Part shown: positions 10,776-21,439 of the stretch, piece after piece | Position numbering within the stretch: the first letter of the stretch is position 1 | How the letters are laid out: the number at the start of each line of letters is the position of its first letter | Origin: Acanthosepion esculentum | Lineage: Eukaryota; Mollusca; Cephalopoda; Sepiida; Sepiidae | Assembly (NCBI GenBank): GCA_964036315.1 | Contig: OZ038496.1 | Coordinates: 19,308,185-19,372,184 of the forward strand | DNA: 64,000 nt | Direction of reading: 5' to 3' | Program-made: the position numbers and the translations under genes | The notes under the pieces: model-generated | Told to the model about the DNA's origin: nothing | The model's database searches: none | The model's input: only the letters and a program-made list of their open reading frames with translations

Positions 10776-11259
10776 CTGTGGTGGGGGGGGGGAAGGTGGA
10801 TTCAGACCTAATCAGAATTTAATAAACAAACAATAAATTATAATGTGGCTATAAAGTGGGGGATTAATTCTATACTACACTCAAAAATATAAACTGACCC
10901 TTCACTTTCTGGCCACGGTAGTTTCTATACATTTATATTCCAAACAATGTAAAATCTTAAAGACTTATCTGTGTAGTTAATCAGTATCTAATTCATTTTC
11001 TACTGTTTATCAACCCTTTGCAGGTTATTTAAAGCCAGAAAATATTTTTAGATTTTAAGTATTTTTCTTTAGATAATTACAGTTTCGTAATACCAGTCTT
11101 ACTAATTAACCTATAGCTGGTGGGTGGGAAGAATATGTGGATTCATGCCTTTCCCAAAGGTATTTGCATATAAGTAAATATAACAAACCCAATAGGAATT
11201 GGAACATGGCTCTCTGATTAACAATTCTGAGTCATTATCCATTACACCACCTGGTATTC
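10776..11259 (-). mobile_element. 5S-tRNA SINE, 3' part of a split copy
   Basis: 10776-10990 holds a SINE tail piece and the same downstream unit seen at 8860-9029. 10990-11259 is the reverse-complement SINE tail, body, tRNA-like segment (tggataatgactcagaattg) and the end of the 5S head (ggtattcc). The rest of the 5S head resumes at 12341, on the far side of an inserted element M. Confidence 0.8.
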
Positions 11260-11273
11260 CCAAGATGTCACCC

Positions 11274-12330
11274 GTCCTGGGTATGACGTTAAACTGCATC
11301 CAACAGCAAGGCCTCTGATCAGGAGGTTTTGAGGAAGCATGGAACCACCTCTTAATTGCTGTTGGGGTCCCAGCTATGGGCAAATAGTGAACTTCCAGGT
11401 CTTTTCCAAACTTCTAGGTCTTTTCCAGCACATTTCCACATCCTGCGTATGATGATAAACTACATTTGCGTCCTGGGTATGACGACAAACTACATCCGCG
11501 TCCTGGGTGTGGCGGTAAACTGGATCCACATATTTGAAGCAGTGGTGTTGCCAACTGTGCATTTTTGAAACAATAATGTTGCCAGCTACACATTTCTGAA
11601 ACAATAATGTTGCCAGCTATACTTTTTGAAACAATGATGTTGGCAGCTATACGTTTTTGAAACAATGATGTTGCCGGCTATACGTTTTTGAAACAATGAT
11701 GTTGCCAGCTATACGTTTTTGAAACAATAATGTTGCCAGCTATACTTTTTTGAAACAATGATGTTGCCAGCTATACGTTTTTGAAACAATGATGTTGCCA
11801 GCTATACGTTTTTGAAACAATGATGTTGCCAGCTATACGTTTTTGAAACAATGATGTTGCCAATTATACGTTTTTGAAACAATGATGTTGCCAGCTATAC
11901 GTTTTTGAAACAATGATGTTGCCAATTATACGTTTTTGAAACAATAATGTTGCCAGCTATACGTTTTTGAAACAATAATGCTGCCAGCTATACGTTTTTG
12001 AAACAATGATGTTGCCAATTATACGTTTTTGAAACAATGATGTTGCCAGCTATACTTTTTTGAAACAATGATGTTGCCAATTATACGTTTTTGAAACAAT
12101 AATGTTGCCAGCTATACGTTTTTGAAACAATGATGTTGCCAATTATACGTTTTTGAAACAATGATGTTGCCAGCTATACGTTTTTGAAACAATGATGTTG
12201 CCAACGTTATCCTTAAATTACGTTTACAAAGTATATATATTTAATAAATGTGTGGAAACTGGATCTGGCATTAAATAACCCATAGTAGTTGATATGCCAT
12301 AAAACCCCAAACAACCAACCAACCAACCAA
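11274..12330 (+). mobile_element. Element M, full copy inserted in a SINE
   Basis: About 1.05 kb with no coding potential. The order is: cctgggtatgacgttaaact (minisatellite A type), the core (gcaaggcctctgatcaggag, gaggaagcatggaaccacct, ggtcccagctatgggcaaat), three more A units (11433-11525), and a long 31-bp array (11534-12205). A tail follows (gatctggcattaaataaccc, ttgatatgccataaaacccc), then a (CCAA)n terminus. The 14-mer ccaagatgtcaccc occurs at both edges (11260-11273 and 12327-12340), a target-site duplication within a 5S-tRNA SINE. A tandem-repeat 3' end and a long duplication point to LINE-type target-primed integration. I do not know a published family with this structure. Confidence 0.8.
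11534..12205 (+). repeat. 31-bp minisatellite B (about 21 units)
   Basis: The unit is gccagctatacgtttttgaa followed by acaatgatgtt. Variants alternate gccagc/gccaat and aatgatg/aataatg, giving a loose higher-order pattern. The array is internal to element M. Other M copies carry six units (7150-7340) or one (4850-4872), so copy number varies between insertions. Confidence 0.95.
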
Positions 12331-12340
12331 GATGTCACCC

Positions 12341-12430
12341 ATTTAGGTACTGACCAGGCTTGACATTGCTTAACTTCAGTGATTGTATGGGAACCGGTGT
12401 TTCAATGTGATGTGACTGTAAGCCCCTATA
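12341..12430 (-). mobile_element. 5S rRNA-like head of the split SINE
   Basis: Reverse complement reads ggcttacagtcacatcacat, tgaaacaccggttcccatac, aatcactgaagttaagcaat and gcctggtcagtacctaaat, i.e. the first ~80 nt of a 5S rRNA-like sequence. Together with 10990-11273 it restores one continuous SINE once the inserted element and one duplicate are ignored. Confidence 0.8.
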
Positions 12431-12564
12431 TTTGATGGGGTGGAAATTAATCTTTTCACTCTTTTAGAAGTGGGGGTTCAGTTTTCGATGTAAGTGTAAA
12501 TTTAAACTGTGCCGTCACTTTATGTCCATTTTATTCATGCAGCAGGCCTTTTATGTTAGTAATA

Positions 12565-12960
12565 TCTAATTTTTAAAGTCTTCTTTTATGTGCCATGTAT
12601 TTTCAGGATGGGGGGGAGGCGATCATAACTCTCCTCAACTTCCTATCCTTTGTAGCTGTAAGCAATGTTTGTCCCTTACTAGCTCTTCTAATCTCTGTTT
12701 TGTCATCCATTTACACAAGCTTGTTAGGTTTGTTACTTAATATTTCCCTTTGCCCTTCTTGCCTTCAATATGACCTGTGAGTGTCAAATTTTCCAAGCCC
12801 TCTTTCTTCATTATGTGTCTCAGAAATTTCAACTTTCTAATTGTAAGTATCAGTTTCTTGTTCCTATTTTCCCTAAAGTTTCCTCATTGTTCACATGCTC
12901 TATCTGTAGTATTCTCAGATATTACATAACATTTCAGCACACTTTTCTTTGTTTTGAACA
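12565..12960 (-). pseudogene. LINE-B 3' fragment
   Basis: The minus strand carries diverged LINE-B C-terminal and 3' sequence: the counterpart of ctgagacacataatgaagaa, ggatgacaaaacagagatta, and the terminal atgatcgcc/ggacatggcacat block. Frames are broken. 5'-truncated. Confidence 0.6.
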
Positions 12961-13592
12961 ACATTTTCCTGTCTCTTCTGAAATTAGTCATTAATTTTTG
13001 GATAACTTCATATTAAATTTGGCATAAAAGAAAAAAAGAGGTAACAATGTTTTCAAGTGTTTACCTCAAGAAAAAATTCTCTTTTCAAGAATACTTGCAA
13101 AAAATCCAAACATACTTTTTTATTTGTCTTCAATAAGTTCTTAAAATTCTGAGTTTGAATTTTAGAAAAGAGAAACTCTTAGCATCAGCCCTCATAGAAT
13201 AGCAGGGGTTCATTAACTCATATGGGCAAATAAAGCTCTCAGGGTTACAGTTTAAGTAGTTCTAAATTCTCTAGCTAAAGTAAAAAAAATAAACTTAAAA
13301 TTTAAATGCTTTTTAAGAGGCTCTATTTCTTGTGTTCCTACTTGTAAAATTTATCTCAGTTTCCTTATTAACTCTTTCATTGCTGCACCAAATCTCTACT
13401 CTGAGTGAAATAACAACATCACTTTGATTATAAGCTGAAGGAAGGTGAGTTTTGGTGCTATCACTAGCAGACCTAACCTGGGAAGGGAAAACCAACTTTA
13501 AAGAATAGTCAGGGATTTTAATAACAAAAGGCAATAACAATAGGTCAACAACATTCAGCCCTGAGACTATTCATCATCACCAGAAGGGAAAA

Positions 13593-14091
13593 TGTTGTAT
13601 CCTTAAAGAGGTTACAAACAGACAAAGGTAGTACTCAAGTGAAGAAACAGCAACATGTGCATAGATGAAAGAAAGAGAGGTTTATTGTAAAAGAGAATAC
13701 ACTACTGAAAGACAGGGAATTGAGTGGCAGGCTAGTAATTCCTGAAGCAAGGTTATTTACCTCACCTCCCCGTGAGGCAGGATGTGGCACAAGGCCGTTT
13801 TTAATGCAGGATTAAAACTGAGCCTGTGGGCTCGTGCAAAAAATCCCCATAGACCCCATAAAAATGGGGTCGGTAGCTGTCACACCCCAGATGAGTCTCT
13901 TCCCTTAGACATAGCCTCATCTGGGTTCCTCTCTGCCTGAAAGCAGAGAGTTCGACCAGCTCAGTTGGAGACGAATCTCTAACTAATTCCCGAAGCAAGC
14001 CTGCCAGGTATATCCTGTGCTCACTGTATATAGCTACTGATATAATCAGTCCACATAGGTGATAGGGAGTGTGGGACATCCCATTGCAACA
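13593..14091 (-). mobile_element. LTR of an LTR retrotransposon
   Basis: On the minus strand a 499-bp unit begins TGTTGCAATGGG and ends GGATACAACA, giving TGTTG...CAACA terminal inverted repeats. It is preceded by a polypurine tract (gggagagg), the normal position just 5' of a 3' LTR. It contains a CAATAAACC polyadenylation-like signal and several strong hairpins (cagatgag...ctcatctg, ctctctgc...gcagagag, gaccccat...atggggtc). The adjoining internal ~100 bp might be the end of a polyprotein gene, but no protein domain is readable. No second LTR was found in the window. Confidence 0.6.
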
Positions 14092-14299
14092 CCTCTCCCT
14101 GAGATAATTTTCCCATTAAATTTTGCTCAATACCTTTTTGGGGTCAGGACATAATTGTTTGACTTTTTTCCTCTTCCTAGTACTTTTCCATCTCTCCAAA
14201 AAATTTAGGGTAAATATTGCCTGGAAATTCTGAAATTAATTATTTTCATTATTTCGCAAGTTGTTTGAACCAAAATCTTGATCTTTATTGCTTGAATTT

Positions 14300-14890
14300 C
14301 TGAATGAGGAAATATTATTCTCATTATTTACATTTGGACTATTGTCCTTATCTTTGTTGTTATTATCTCAATATATTGGCTGTTGTGTTCTTCAGCCTTC
14401 TTCAGATGTTCATCAATTTATTTTTCACTGAATTTCTGGGATGAGGAATTATCATTATTTACATTGTGACTAATGTCCTCATCTTTGTTATTATTATCAC
14501 TTGATCCCTTTCTGTCTGTGGGATGAAGAGTTATCATTATTTACAATATTTACAGTCAGACTAATATTCTTGTTTTTATTGTTATTATCACAACATTTCA
14601 ACCATTCTACCTTCCAAACTTCTTCAGGTGTCTGTTAGTCCAGATGACCAGGAAATTTAAAACTGAACCCTTCAGTTAATCTTCAAGGATAGAGTGATAT
14701 TTTTCCACGTGGGATATCTTGTCTTTTTCTTTTTAATACTGATCAGTTATTGCTTACCCTGTTTCCACTGAGTCTAAGTCTGTACTGCCTGGCACAGGGA
14801 TTGAACTTACAATTACTATGCCTCCAAAATTCATGGATCAACTAGGCTATTGTTCCATGGCACAATCCTGAATGTAGAACATGGAGACTT
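14300..14890 (-). mobile_element. Repeat R1 and tRNA-like SINE S2
   Basis: 14300-14650 contains partly reiterated R1 text on the minus strand (gataataacaacaaagat, several times). 14640-14890 reads on the minus strand as a second tRNA-derived SINE. The A-box-like region is tagcctagttgatcca, the B box is gtaagttcaatccctg, and the body is ctcagtggaaacagggtaag. Related S2 sequence is at 27705-27830 and 40225-40440. Confidence 0.55.
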
Positions 14891-15529
14891 AAACTTAATG
14901 TTTTTATTGCCAACTTGCAATTGCTGTTGCTGTCATACTTTACCTCCTTTGCCACTGTCTTTTTTGGTGTTGCCGTAGCCTTGCTGTCATCTCTCTTTCT
15001 TTATTAACAGTATTTATTTCTATGCTAGGCTTACTGAGGAGACCAAATAATTTAATATATACACTGATGCTGCCACACTTCTTATTCACCATTGTCTCGT
15101 ATTTTATTTCATTTTAAAGAGGATGTTGACCCCCTCTTTTTCTCACTATACTTGATAAGTCATGCTTGATTTCATTGCCTCATTCCTAATTATGATTTCC
15201 TCAATATTAAAATATTAATAGAATTCTTTCTTCTTTTTCAGGTAAGTGTGCATTTATGTTGGCCATAACTGAACATAACAGTAAGTAAAAGTATAATTTA
15301 TTCTTTTTGTTTTTATCTTAATAATAAATCAAAGAATTGGTTTTTGTTTCTGAAAATTATGACATGGTTTTTATCTTTCTCTGTCACTTCCTTATTTTGT
15401 TTTGTTAAAATCAGCCATCTGTTTCCTTGTCGTTATCGTCCTTTGTTAATCTTCATGGTGTGAGTAAATCAACTTTTCATTTTAACCACTAAGCTCCACA
15501 CCCTGATATGTGGCAATAAGAAATAAAAA
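14891..15529. other. No gene seen
   Basis: AT-rich DNA without recognisable features. Confidence 0.5.
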
Positions 15530-15930
15530 TGGAAACTAGAAGAAAATCTGAAATGAAAGAAAAATTGAATGAATAAAGTGAGAAATAGAGAATAAAAAGA
15601 ATGAAAAAGAAAAACTGTCTGAAGCATTGTAAAGGTAAAGAAGAATCTGATGAAAGAGAACAAAGACAAATATAAAGAAAAGAGTGTGAATGAAAATGAA
15701 AGAATTTAAAGAAGGAGAAACGAGCAAATATTTTGATGAAGAAGAGAAAGAAGAATTCTTGAAGTTAAAGAAAAGCAATTCCAAGAGGATAAGAAATAGG
15801 AAGAAAAAAAATGAAAATATACAGTGTGTGGGAGTGAAAGAAATCTTGGAAAGAAACTGCTGGAGACAGAAAAGTAGAAAGTACATAAATTCAAGAGAAA
15901 GGTCAAAGACCTGTTGGGAGAAATAGGTAA
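15530..15930. repeat. Purine-rich low-complexity stretch
   Basis: Dominated by GAAA/GAAG on the plus strand. ORFs on both strands here are composition artefacts (Lys/Glu one way, Phe/Ser/Leu the other). Confidence 0.7.
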
Positions 15931-16690
15931 AAAAAAACCCTGGTTCAGTAGTACCCTCAGAGGGCACAACATCTTATTGCCTTATTTGGTGGGCCCAGAA
16001 TTGATACAATGGAATAAGCAATAATAGACCTGTCAACACAGCCATTTGGACATTTCTTTGGTTTTTTAGAGAACCCACTCATGCTATAATGTGTGTGAAG
16101 AAATAAACTCCTTTAAGGCCCAGGAGAGTCAAATAAAATATAACAATACAATGCAATTTGTTTCCCTTTGATTAGTTTGTAAGAATTGAGAAATAGAAAA
16201 AAAATATTGAAACAATATTCAATATAATAAAGAATAAAATTAGCAATTAATAAAACCATGGTTATCTTCCCTTGTTACTAGGAGGTGCACAGCCACATTA
16301 CATTCTGACCTGAAAAGGTCAATACACCAAAATTCAACTAGCTTTACTTCTCTTCATTTCTCTCATTTTTTTCTTTCTCATTGTGTCTTTAACAATATAA
16401 GAGAATTTTTTGCATTTCATGACATTTTCTTCGGATACACATAAGCACAAAATATTCTGCTTAAACTAATTCTGCAGAAGTCGACAAAAGAAAGACTGCT
16501 TTTTTTTTTTTAGATATTTGTCATATAAAAACACTGAGTATTATTTTTCAGAATTATTTTTTGCCATTTCTTGATACTTTGCAGGCTTGTCCTTAACCCA
16601 AATCTTCCTGGCATCAGTTTAAACAGATTATATTGAATATTAAATATTTGCTATATAAAATAAATGTTTTTCATCATTAGGTGACAGACT
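15931..16690. other. No gene seen
   Basis: AT-rich DNA with no identifiable repeats or ORFs of interest. Confidence 0.5.
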
Positions 16691-16696
16691 TACTGA

Positions 16697-16722
16697 TATA
16701 TATATATATATATAGAGAGAGG

Positions 16723-16757
<35 letters not shown>

Positions 16758-16760
16758 GTA
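16697..16760. repeat. (TA)n-(GA)n-(GACA)n compound microsatellite
   Basis: TA, then GAGA, then GACA repeats in series. About 50 bp further, at 16811-16835, lies a diverged copy of the recurrent motif aacagcgctcaatgtaaaat. Confidence 0.9.
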
Positions 16761-16971
16761 GAGAGAAATATAAATATATAATAGCACATAGTAAGTGCTG
16801 ATGGTAATAAAACAGCGCTCAATGTAAAATAGCATCTAAAATTTATGCTTATCATAAATACACATTTTGTTCCTTCCAATTAATGTACAACTGAGGCATT
16901 GTAAAATTTAAATACTGATATTAAAACCTACTCTTAGATAGTGGAGCAGTCCATTTATTTATGAAGAATAG

Positions 16972-16973
<2 letters not shown>

Positions 16974-17053
<80 letters not shown>
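16974..17053. repeat. (TA)n microsatellite
   Basis: About 80 bp of TA with one TACA interruption. Confidence 0.97.
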
Positions 17054-17240
17054 CGCTGTCACATGATAAACATCTTCGCCGTGCACGTGATAACATCATC
17101 GCGTCTTTTGAATTTAAAAGGATTTTAACGTTTATTTAGTTTGTAAAAAAATAGCAACATGATTACGCTACAAGATAATTGGCAAATGTTTGTTTAAAAG
17201 AAAAAAAAAAAAAAAAAAAAGAAAAAAATTTGACTAAAAA

Positions 17241-17288
17241 TATTGACCCTGAAGATGAACAATGATGTTCGAAAGCGCTAGGTCAATA
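17241..17288 (+). ncRNA. Hammerhead-like ribozyme H3
   Basis: Stem I is eight perfect pairs, TATTGACC (17241-17248) with GGTCAATA (17281-17288). The core is CTGAAGA (17249-17255), stem II is GAAC/GTTC with an extra T before it, the second core is GAAA (17271-17274), stem III is AGC/GCT without a loop, and TA sits at the cleavage position. All invariant residues are present. The extra T beside stem II may reduce activity. Confidence 0.75.
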
Positions 17289-17423
17289 CATATTTCGAAA
17301 TCATTTTCAAATAAAAATTCTCATTAGAGAATATGAGAAAATTCGAAAGAAAATATGCAAAACTATGTTGTCTTTAACATTCAATACTACACATTTAAAA
17401 GAAAAGTTGCTGCCAAATTACAC

Positions 17424-17625
17424 ATATATATCATAATTAATTCATCGAGTCTAAAAGAAACCTCAACAGAACACAGAAAGAACTGGACAACCATTTCGTC
17501 CTATATTTAGGACTCATCAGCAGTGCGCATTCACTCCCTAGAATTGAATCCGGACCGTTACAATACAACGCAAGTGCCATACCAACTGTACCCACAGGCC
17601 TCAGTGACAAAGAGGTTACTAATTA
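17424..17625 (-). mobile_element. tRNA-SINE with hammerhead (second family)
   Basis: Minus strand. An A-box-like tgtgggtacagttggta (17580-17596) and a B-box-like ggattcaattc (17541-17551) are followed 15 bp later by hammerhead H4. The tail is gttctgttgaggtttctttt and gactcgatgaattaattatg. The copy at 63253-63480 shares head, ribozyme and tail. The head differs from that of the 5000-5215 SINE, so two hammerhead-SINE families are present. Confidence 0.75.
17481..17525 (-). ncRNA. Hammerhead ribozyme H4
   Basis: Minus strand: stem I ACTG with CAGT, core CTGATGA, stem II GTCC/GGAC with loop taaatata, core GAAA, a stem III of one Watson-Crick and two wobble pairs, and TC at the cleavage site. The conserved cores are intact and stem III is weakened. 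Comparison with H10 suggests the ancestral stem III was the self-complementary ACGGCCGT. Confidence 0.8.
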
Positions 17626-17864
17626 GACTCAATATAGCTTGTCAATACTAAAATGTCTTATCAAATGTTTTAGTATTCACAAGCTCCAGGAAATTTATTC
17701 CATGGAGTGAAATGGCCATAAAAATGGAGTGCAATTGAGCATCATTTTTATGAAATCCATTTCTATGCGCTATGATAAATCTATTGAGCTCTCTTTTGTG
17801 GATCAGTTTTAATATTTTATATTAACAGGATTCACTTGGATTACTTACCCATAGATTTTTAACT

Positions 17865-17878
<14 letters not shown>

Positions 17879-17940
<62 letters not shown>
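17879..17940. repeat. (TA)n microsatellite
   Basis: About 60 bp of pure TA. Confidence 0.97.
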
Positions 17941-17943
<3 letters not shown>

Positions 17944-18372
17944 CCTTACTGAACACACAACTCAGAGGTTCATGCAATTCTTCAGGTGCTGAGTAGAGAC
18001 TAACCATCACATAATTTAAATTTTAATAATTATATCTGGTTAATGCAATGCTGGCACAGTCCATATATTATACAGGGATTACTGTTTTTTACTTTTAAAA
18101 AAAGTATATTTTATTTAAACTAGATAGGATTTATATTTTATGAAACTCTGAGTTGTGCTACTGGTGAGCAATAATATGTATATATATTAATATACTTAAT
18201 AGCTCTGTTATATTACACCAACCACTACTTTATTAATGCCAACACTCAATTATATATAAAATTGATTAAATACAAAAAAAAACAAATAGATAAAAAATCT
18301 AATTTGAATTTATTTGACTGTTCGTTTTTATTTTATTTTTTTTACATATATATATATATATATATATATGCA

Positions 18373-18494
18373 CTTTATTTTAGGATATTACATCAACATG
18401 TTAATAAATGCTACATAAATGCAATCATGTTTCAAAACATGATTACATTTATGTAGCATTTATTAACATGTTAATGTAATATCCTAAAATAAAG
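18373..18494. repeat. Near-perfect palindrome
   Basis: Arms of about 59 bp on either side of a 3-bp centre near 18433, with only two or three mismatches. (TA)n lies immediately left. Right of it, ttgctctactttttgtatca is the reverse complement of the recurrent GCTC...GAGC motif. Confidence 0.85.
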
Positions 18495-18740
18495 AATTTT
18501 GCTCTACTTTTTGTATCAAGCCCTCTTTTAAATTAATGTTACAAACGGTTGAATTTATATTTGATTCCTCCTCATTTCATATGGATACACACACACACAC
18601 ACACACACATATGTATTATTTTACATATTCCAATATTTTTTAAAAGATATACTGCGAAAATGTTATCAAAAAACAAACAATAAAGATGAGGGAAATTAAA
18701 CAATGCAAACATAATGTTTAACCTATTAATTCATACCAGA

Positions 18741-19168
18741 AAATCCAGCATTAATTTTAAATGTAAAAATCCAGCATTAATTGTACAAATTAAGATAAAA
18801 ATCCAGCATTAATTGTACAAATTAAGATAAAAATCCAGCATTAATTGTACAAATTAAGATAAAAATCCAGCATTAATTGTACAAATTAAGATAAAAATCC
18901 TGTATTAATTGTACAAATTAAGATAAAAATCCAGCATTAATTGTACAAATTAAGATAAAAATCCTGTATTAATTGTACAAATTAAGATAAAAATCCAGCA
19001 TTAATTGTACAAATTAAGATAAAAATCCAGCATTAATTGTACAAATTAAGATAAAAAATCCAGCATTAATTGTACAAATTAAGATAAAAATCCTGTATTA
19101 ATTGTACAAATTAAGATAAAAATCCAGCATTAATTGTACAAATTAAGATAAAAATCCTGTATTAATTA
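18741..19168 (+). repeat. 32-bp minisatellite (about 13 units)
   Basis: The unit is aatccagcattaattgtaca then aattaagataaa. A variant with cctgt in place of ccagc recurs every two to three units, hinting at higher-order duplication. No coding frame. Confidence 0.95.
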
Positions 19169-19509
19169 TAACCTTTTACAATTCATTCTTTGGCCAGTTG
19201 GTTTTAATGGGTTAAATTCAGAGTTGAAATTTATTATACACAATAGAATTTGTACAAAATTGCATAATTAATAACAATACTTTTTGAATTGTTCTACAAA
19301 AAAAAAAGTAAAATAATATCCACTTTTTTAATTGTAAATTTCATGATTTTTTAATCTGTATTTTTTTAATGGCATGGTATAGGAGTTCATAGGTCTCCAT
19401 AGATTCATTTTCTTTGTTATCTGAAAATTGCCAAAACTTCTTTAGAAAGATAATGAAGTTTTCTGTTAATTTCTCTATGTTTTTGAATTCAGAATTTCCA
19501 TCCAAGGCT

Positions 19510-19665
19510 AGAGAGCCAAGTCTACATTGCTATTTAACCTATGCAGGAGAAAGAAATGGGTTCATGCCTTTCTCAAGGGCATAAGTCTAAAGTGAACAAA
19601 ATAGAGTATAGCAGAATTTAAACTGAGATCACCAATTCCACTCTCTGCAACAATAACTTCTAATT
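19510..19665 (-). mobile_element. Diverged SINE fragment
   Basis: The reverse complement matches the body of the 5S-tRNA SINE (aggcatgaacccatttctt and aattctgctatactctattt positions). Head and tail are missing. Recognition is by alignment by eye. Confidence 0.45.
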
Positions 19666-20159
19666 TAAAATTTGTGTCTTAAAACAAAATATTATCAAAT
19701 TCTTATTAAATAATCACATTTGAATATTTATTTCTGACTCGATAAAAAATACTATAAAATTGCTTTCAAAAGTAAAGATAACAGTAGCAACAAATATATT
19801 TAACCCAAAAAGCCTGAACCCAAAAATTGATTTACAAAAATTATGCCACTTGGTTATCTGTAGTCTCACATCCATTCAATAGATGGCAGTAATGGTTGCT
19901 ATCATATGTACTACCGCACATGTTTGTGGTGTGCAGGAGATTTTTTCTCTCAGTTTTTGGAAATTAATGCCCGTTTATATTTAGTTTCTAAATTGCTATC
20001 TTAAATGGTATCACAAGCACCACTGGGTCTAAAATTAATGATAAAAATAAAAAAATTTCTAAAAATTGGGTGCATTAAAATTTTAAATTTAAATGATGGA
20101 CATTTCTGTATCTTTGACCTTTCAATGTAAGCTGTAACCACCATTTCCCCTCTTACTCC

Positions 20160-20170
20160 ATTATACACAC

Positions 20171-20202
<32 letters not shown>

Positions 20203-20480
20203 TGTGCATTTAGGCAGCAAATCTCCTTTTAGGCATGTCTGATTAAATAAATTACAAACATTATGTCTGCTTATTTTTAGCATAATTCGTTCATATTCAC
20301 GGATATTTTTCCATATTTTAGAATCAAATGATGCAAGAAATGCACTGTAACATTATGATTTTCATTGTTACAGTGCATTTCTAGCATCATTTGATTGTAG
20401 TACATGGAAAAATATCTGTGAATATGAACAGATTATGCTAAAAATAAGCAGACATAATGTTTGTAATTTATTTAATCAGA

Positions 20481-20530
<50 letters not shown>
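20160..20530. repeat. Large palindrome bounded by (TA)n
   Basis: Arms at about 20233-20358 and 20362-20483 are inverted copies with few mismatches. Matched pairs include gcatgtctgattaaataaat with atttatttaatcagacctat, and tgcactgtaaca with tgttacagtgca at the centre. (CA)n/(TA)n lies left (20160-20202) and (TA)n right (20482-20528). No coding content. Confidence 0.85.
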
Positions 20531-20531
<1 letters not shown>

Positions 20532-20650
20532 CTCTGTATGATTCTCAAGCATTGAGCTCTCTACTAGGATTTTTACCTGGATATTCATTTTTTAGTGACT
20601 CCTCAGGATTATACACATAACCAAAGGATTTTATATATATATATATAATC

Positions 20651-20872
20651 TTAGAAAGATTATTACCTGTAGAACAACATTTCTACCTAGAAAAACACGA
20701 TTTTAAAACCCATGCCAAATTCACTATCATTGAGAGAATAGAAAAGTTCAGAGCAGATAACATTAGAAAGATTTTAGAGTTCCATGAAAATAAGTGGATA
20801 CAACATTTAAAAACGCACTATCCAGACGGGCTTAATCACAAATTTAAGAATATAGATAGTATTAATATATAA
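20651..20872 (+). pseudogene. Penelope-like element GIY-YIG C-terminus
   Basis: A 73-codon open frame ends at a taa (20870-20872). It reads YLEKHDFKTHAKFTIIERIE and, after KFRADNIRKILEFHEN, KWIQHLKTHYPDGLN. A KTHAKFTIIE strand followed by E-x-KWI-x-LKT-x-x-PxGLN is characteristic of the C-terminal GIY-YIG endonuclease of Penelope-like retroelements. The reverse transcriptase and the GIY...YIG motifs would lie upstream but are replaced by the (TA)n tract at 20630, so the copy is 5'-truncated. Confidence 0.8.
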
Positions 20873-21354
20873 TCCCACAAACCAGGACCTACCCACATTT
20901 CTCACCCACACAAGACAGACATGCTTACGGAGGTGTTGAGGCCTCATACTTATACACACACCCACACGAATATACACACATAGACAAATCATACTTACTC
21001 ATTCCCTAATGAAGCAAATGATAACACACACCCATAGTAATATACACACTTACACACATCATACTCACTCACTCCTTAAGAACCAAAAAACACACACACA
21101 CTTAACAGAGACACATCCCTTTTCCAGGAACCAATAAAACTGTCAAAATGACCAAGGGAATTCAAAGCAGCATGAATCCATCCAGCTCTTATCTTAAATA
21201 ACAACTTAAAAGTGACTGTTTGACCAACACAAAGACTGACCAAAATTCATGTTAAAAAATAAAAAAACAAATGAAAACTACAGACAAAAGTTCATTTTCT
21301 CCATCAAACATTCATTTCTGTAGTTCGCTGCTACCAGCAAGCTGAAAATTTTTT

Positions 21355-21396
21355 TTCTCCTGATGATGTCCATGTTGGCCAAAACTAGTCGAGGAA
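21355..21396 (+). ncRNA. Decayed hammerhead H5 in Penelope 3' end
   Basis: Core CTGATGA (21360-21366), an extra T, stem II around GTCCATGTTGGCC, then AAAA where GAAA is expected (the G is lost). Stem III is the self-complementary ACTAGT and C sits at the cleavage site. Stem I is TTCTC against GAGGAA with one bulge. The missing G should abolish cleavage in this copy. Confidence 0.65.
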
Positions 21397-21439
21397 TCTA
21401 AATGAAATAATAATAAAAACGAAAGAATATTAATATACA

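Noticed and set aside
15690..15926. A Lys/Glu-rich ORF as coding
   Set aside because: Purine-rich low complexity with an equally long ORF on the opposite strand.
18741..19168. CRISPR array
   Set aside because: Units are contiguous 32-bp tandem repeats without spacers, in eukaryotic DNA.
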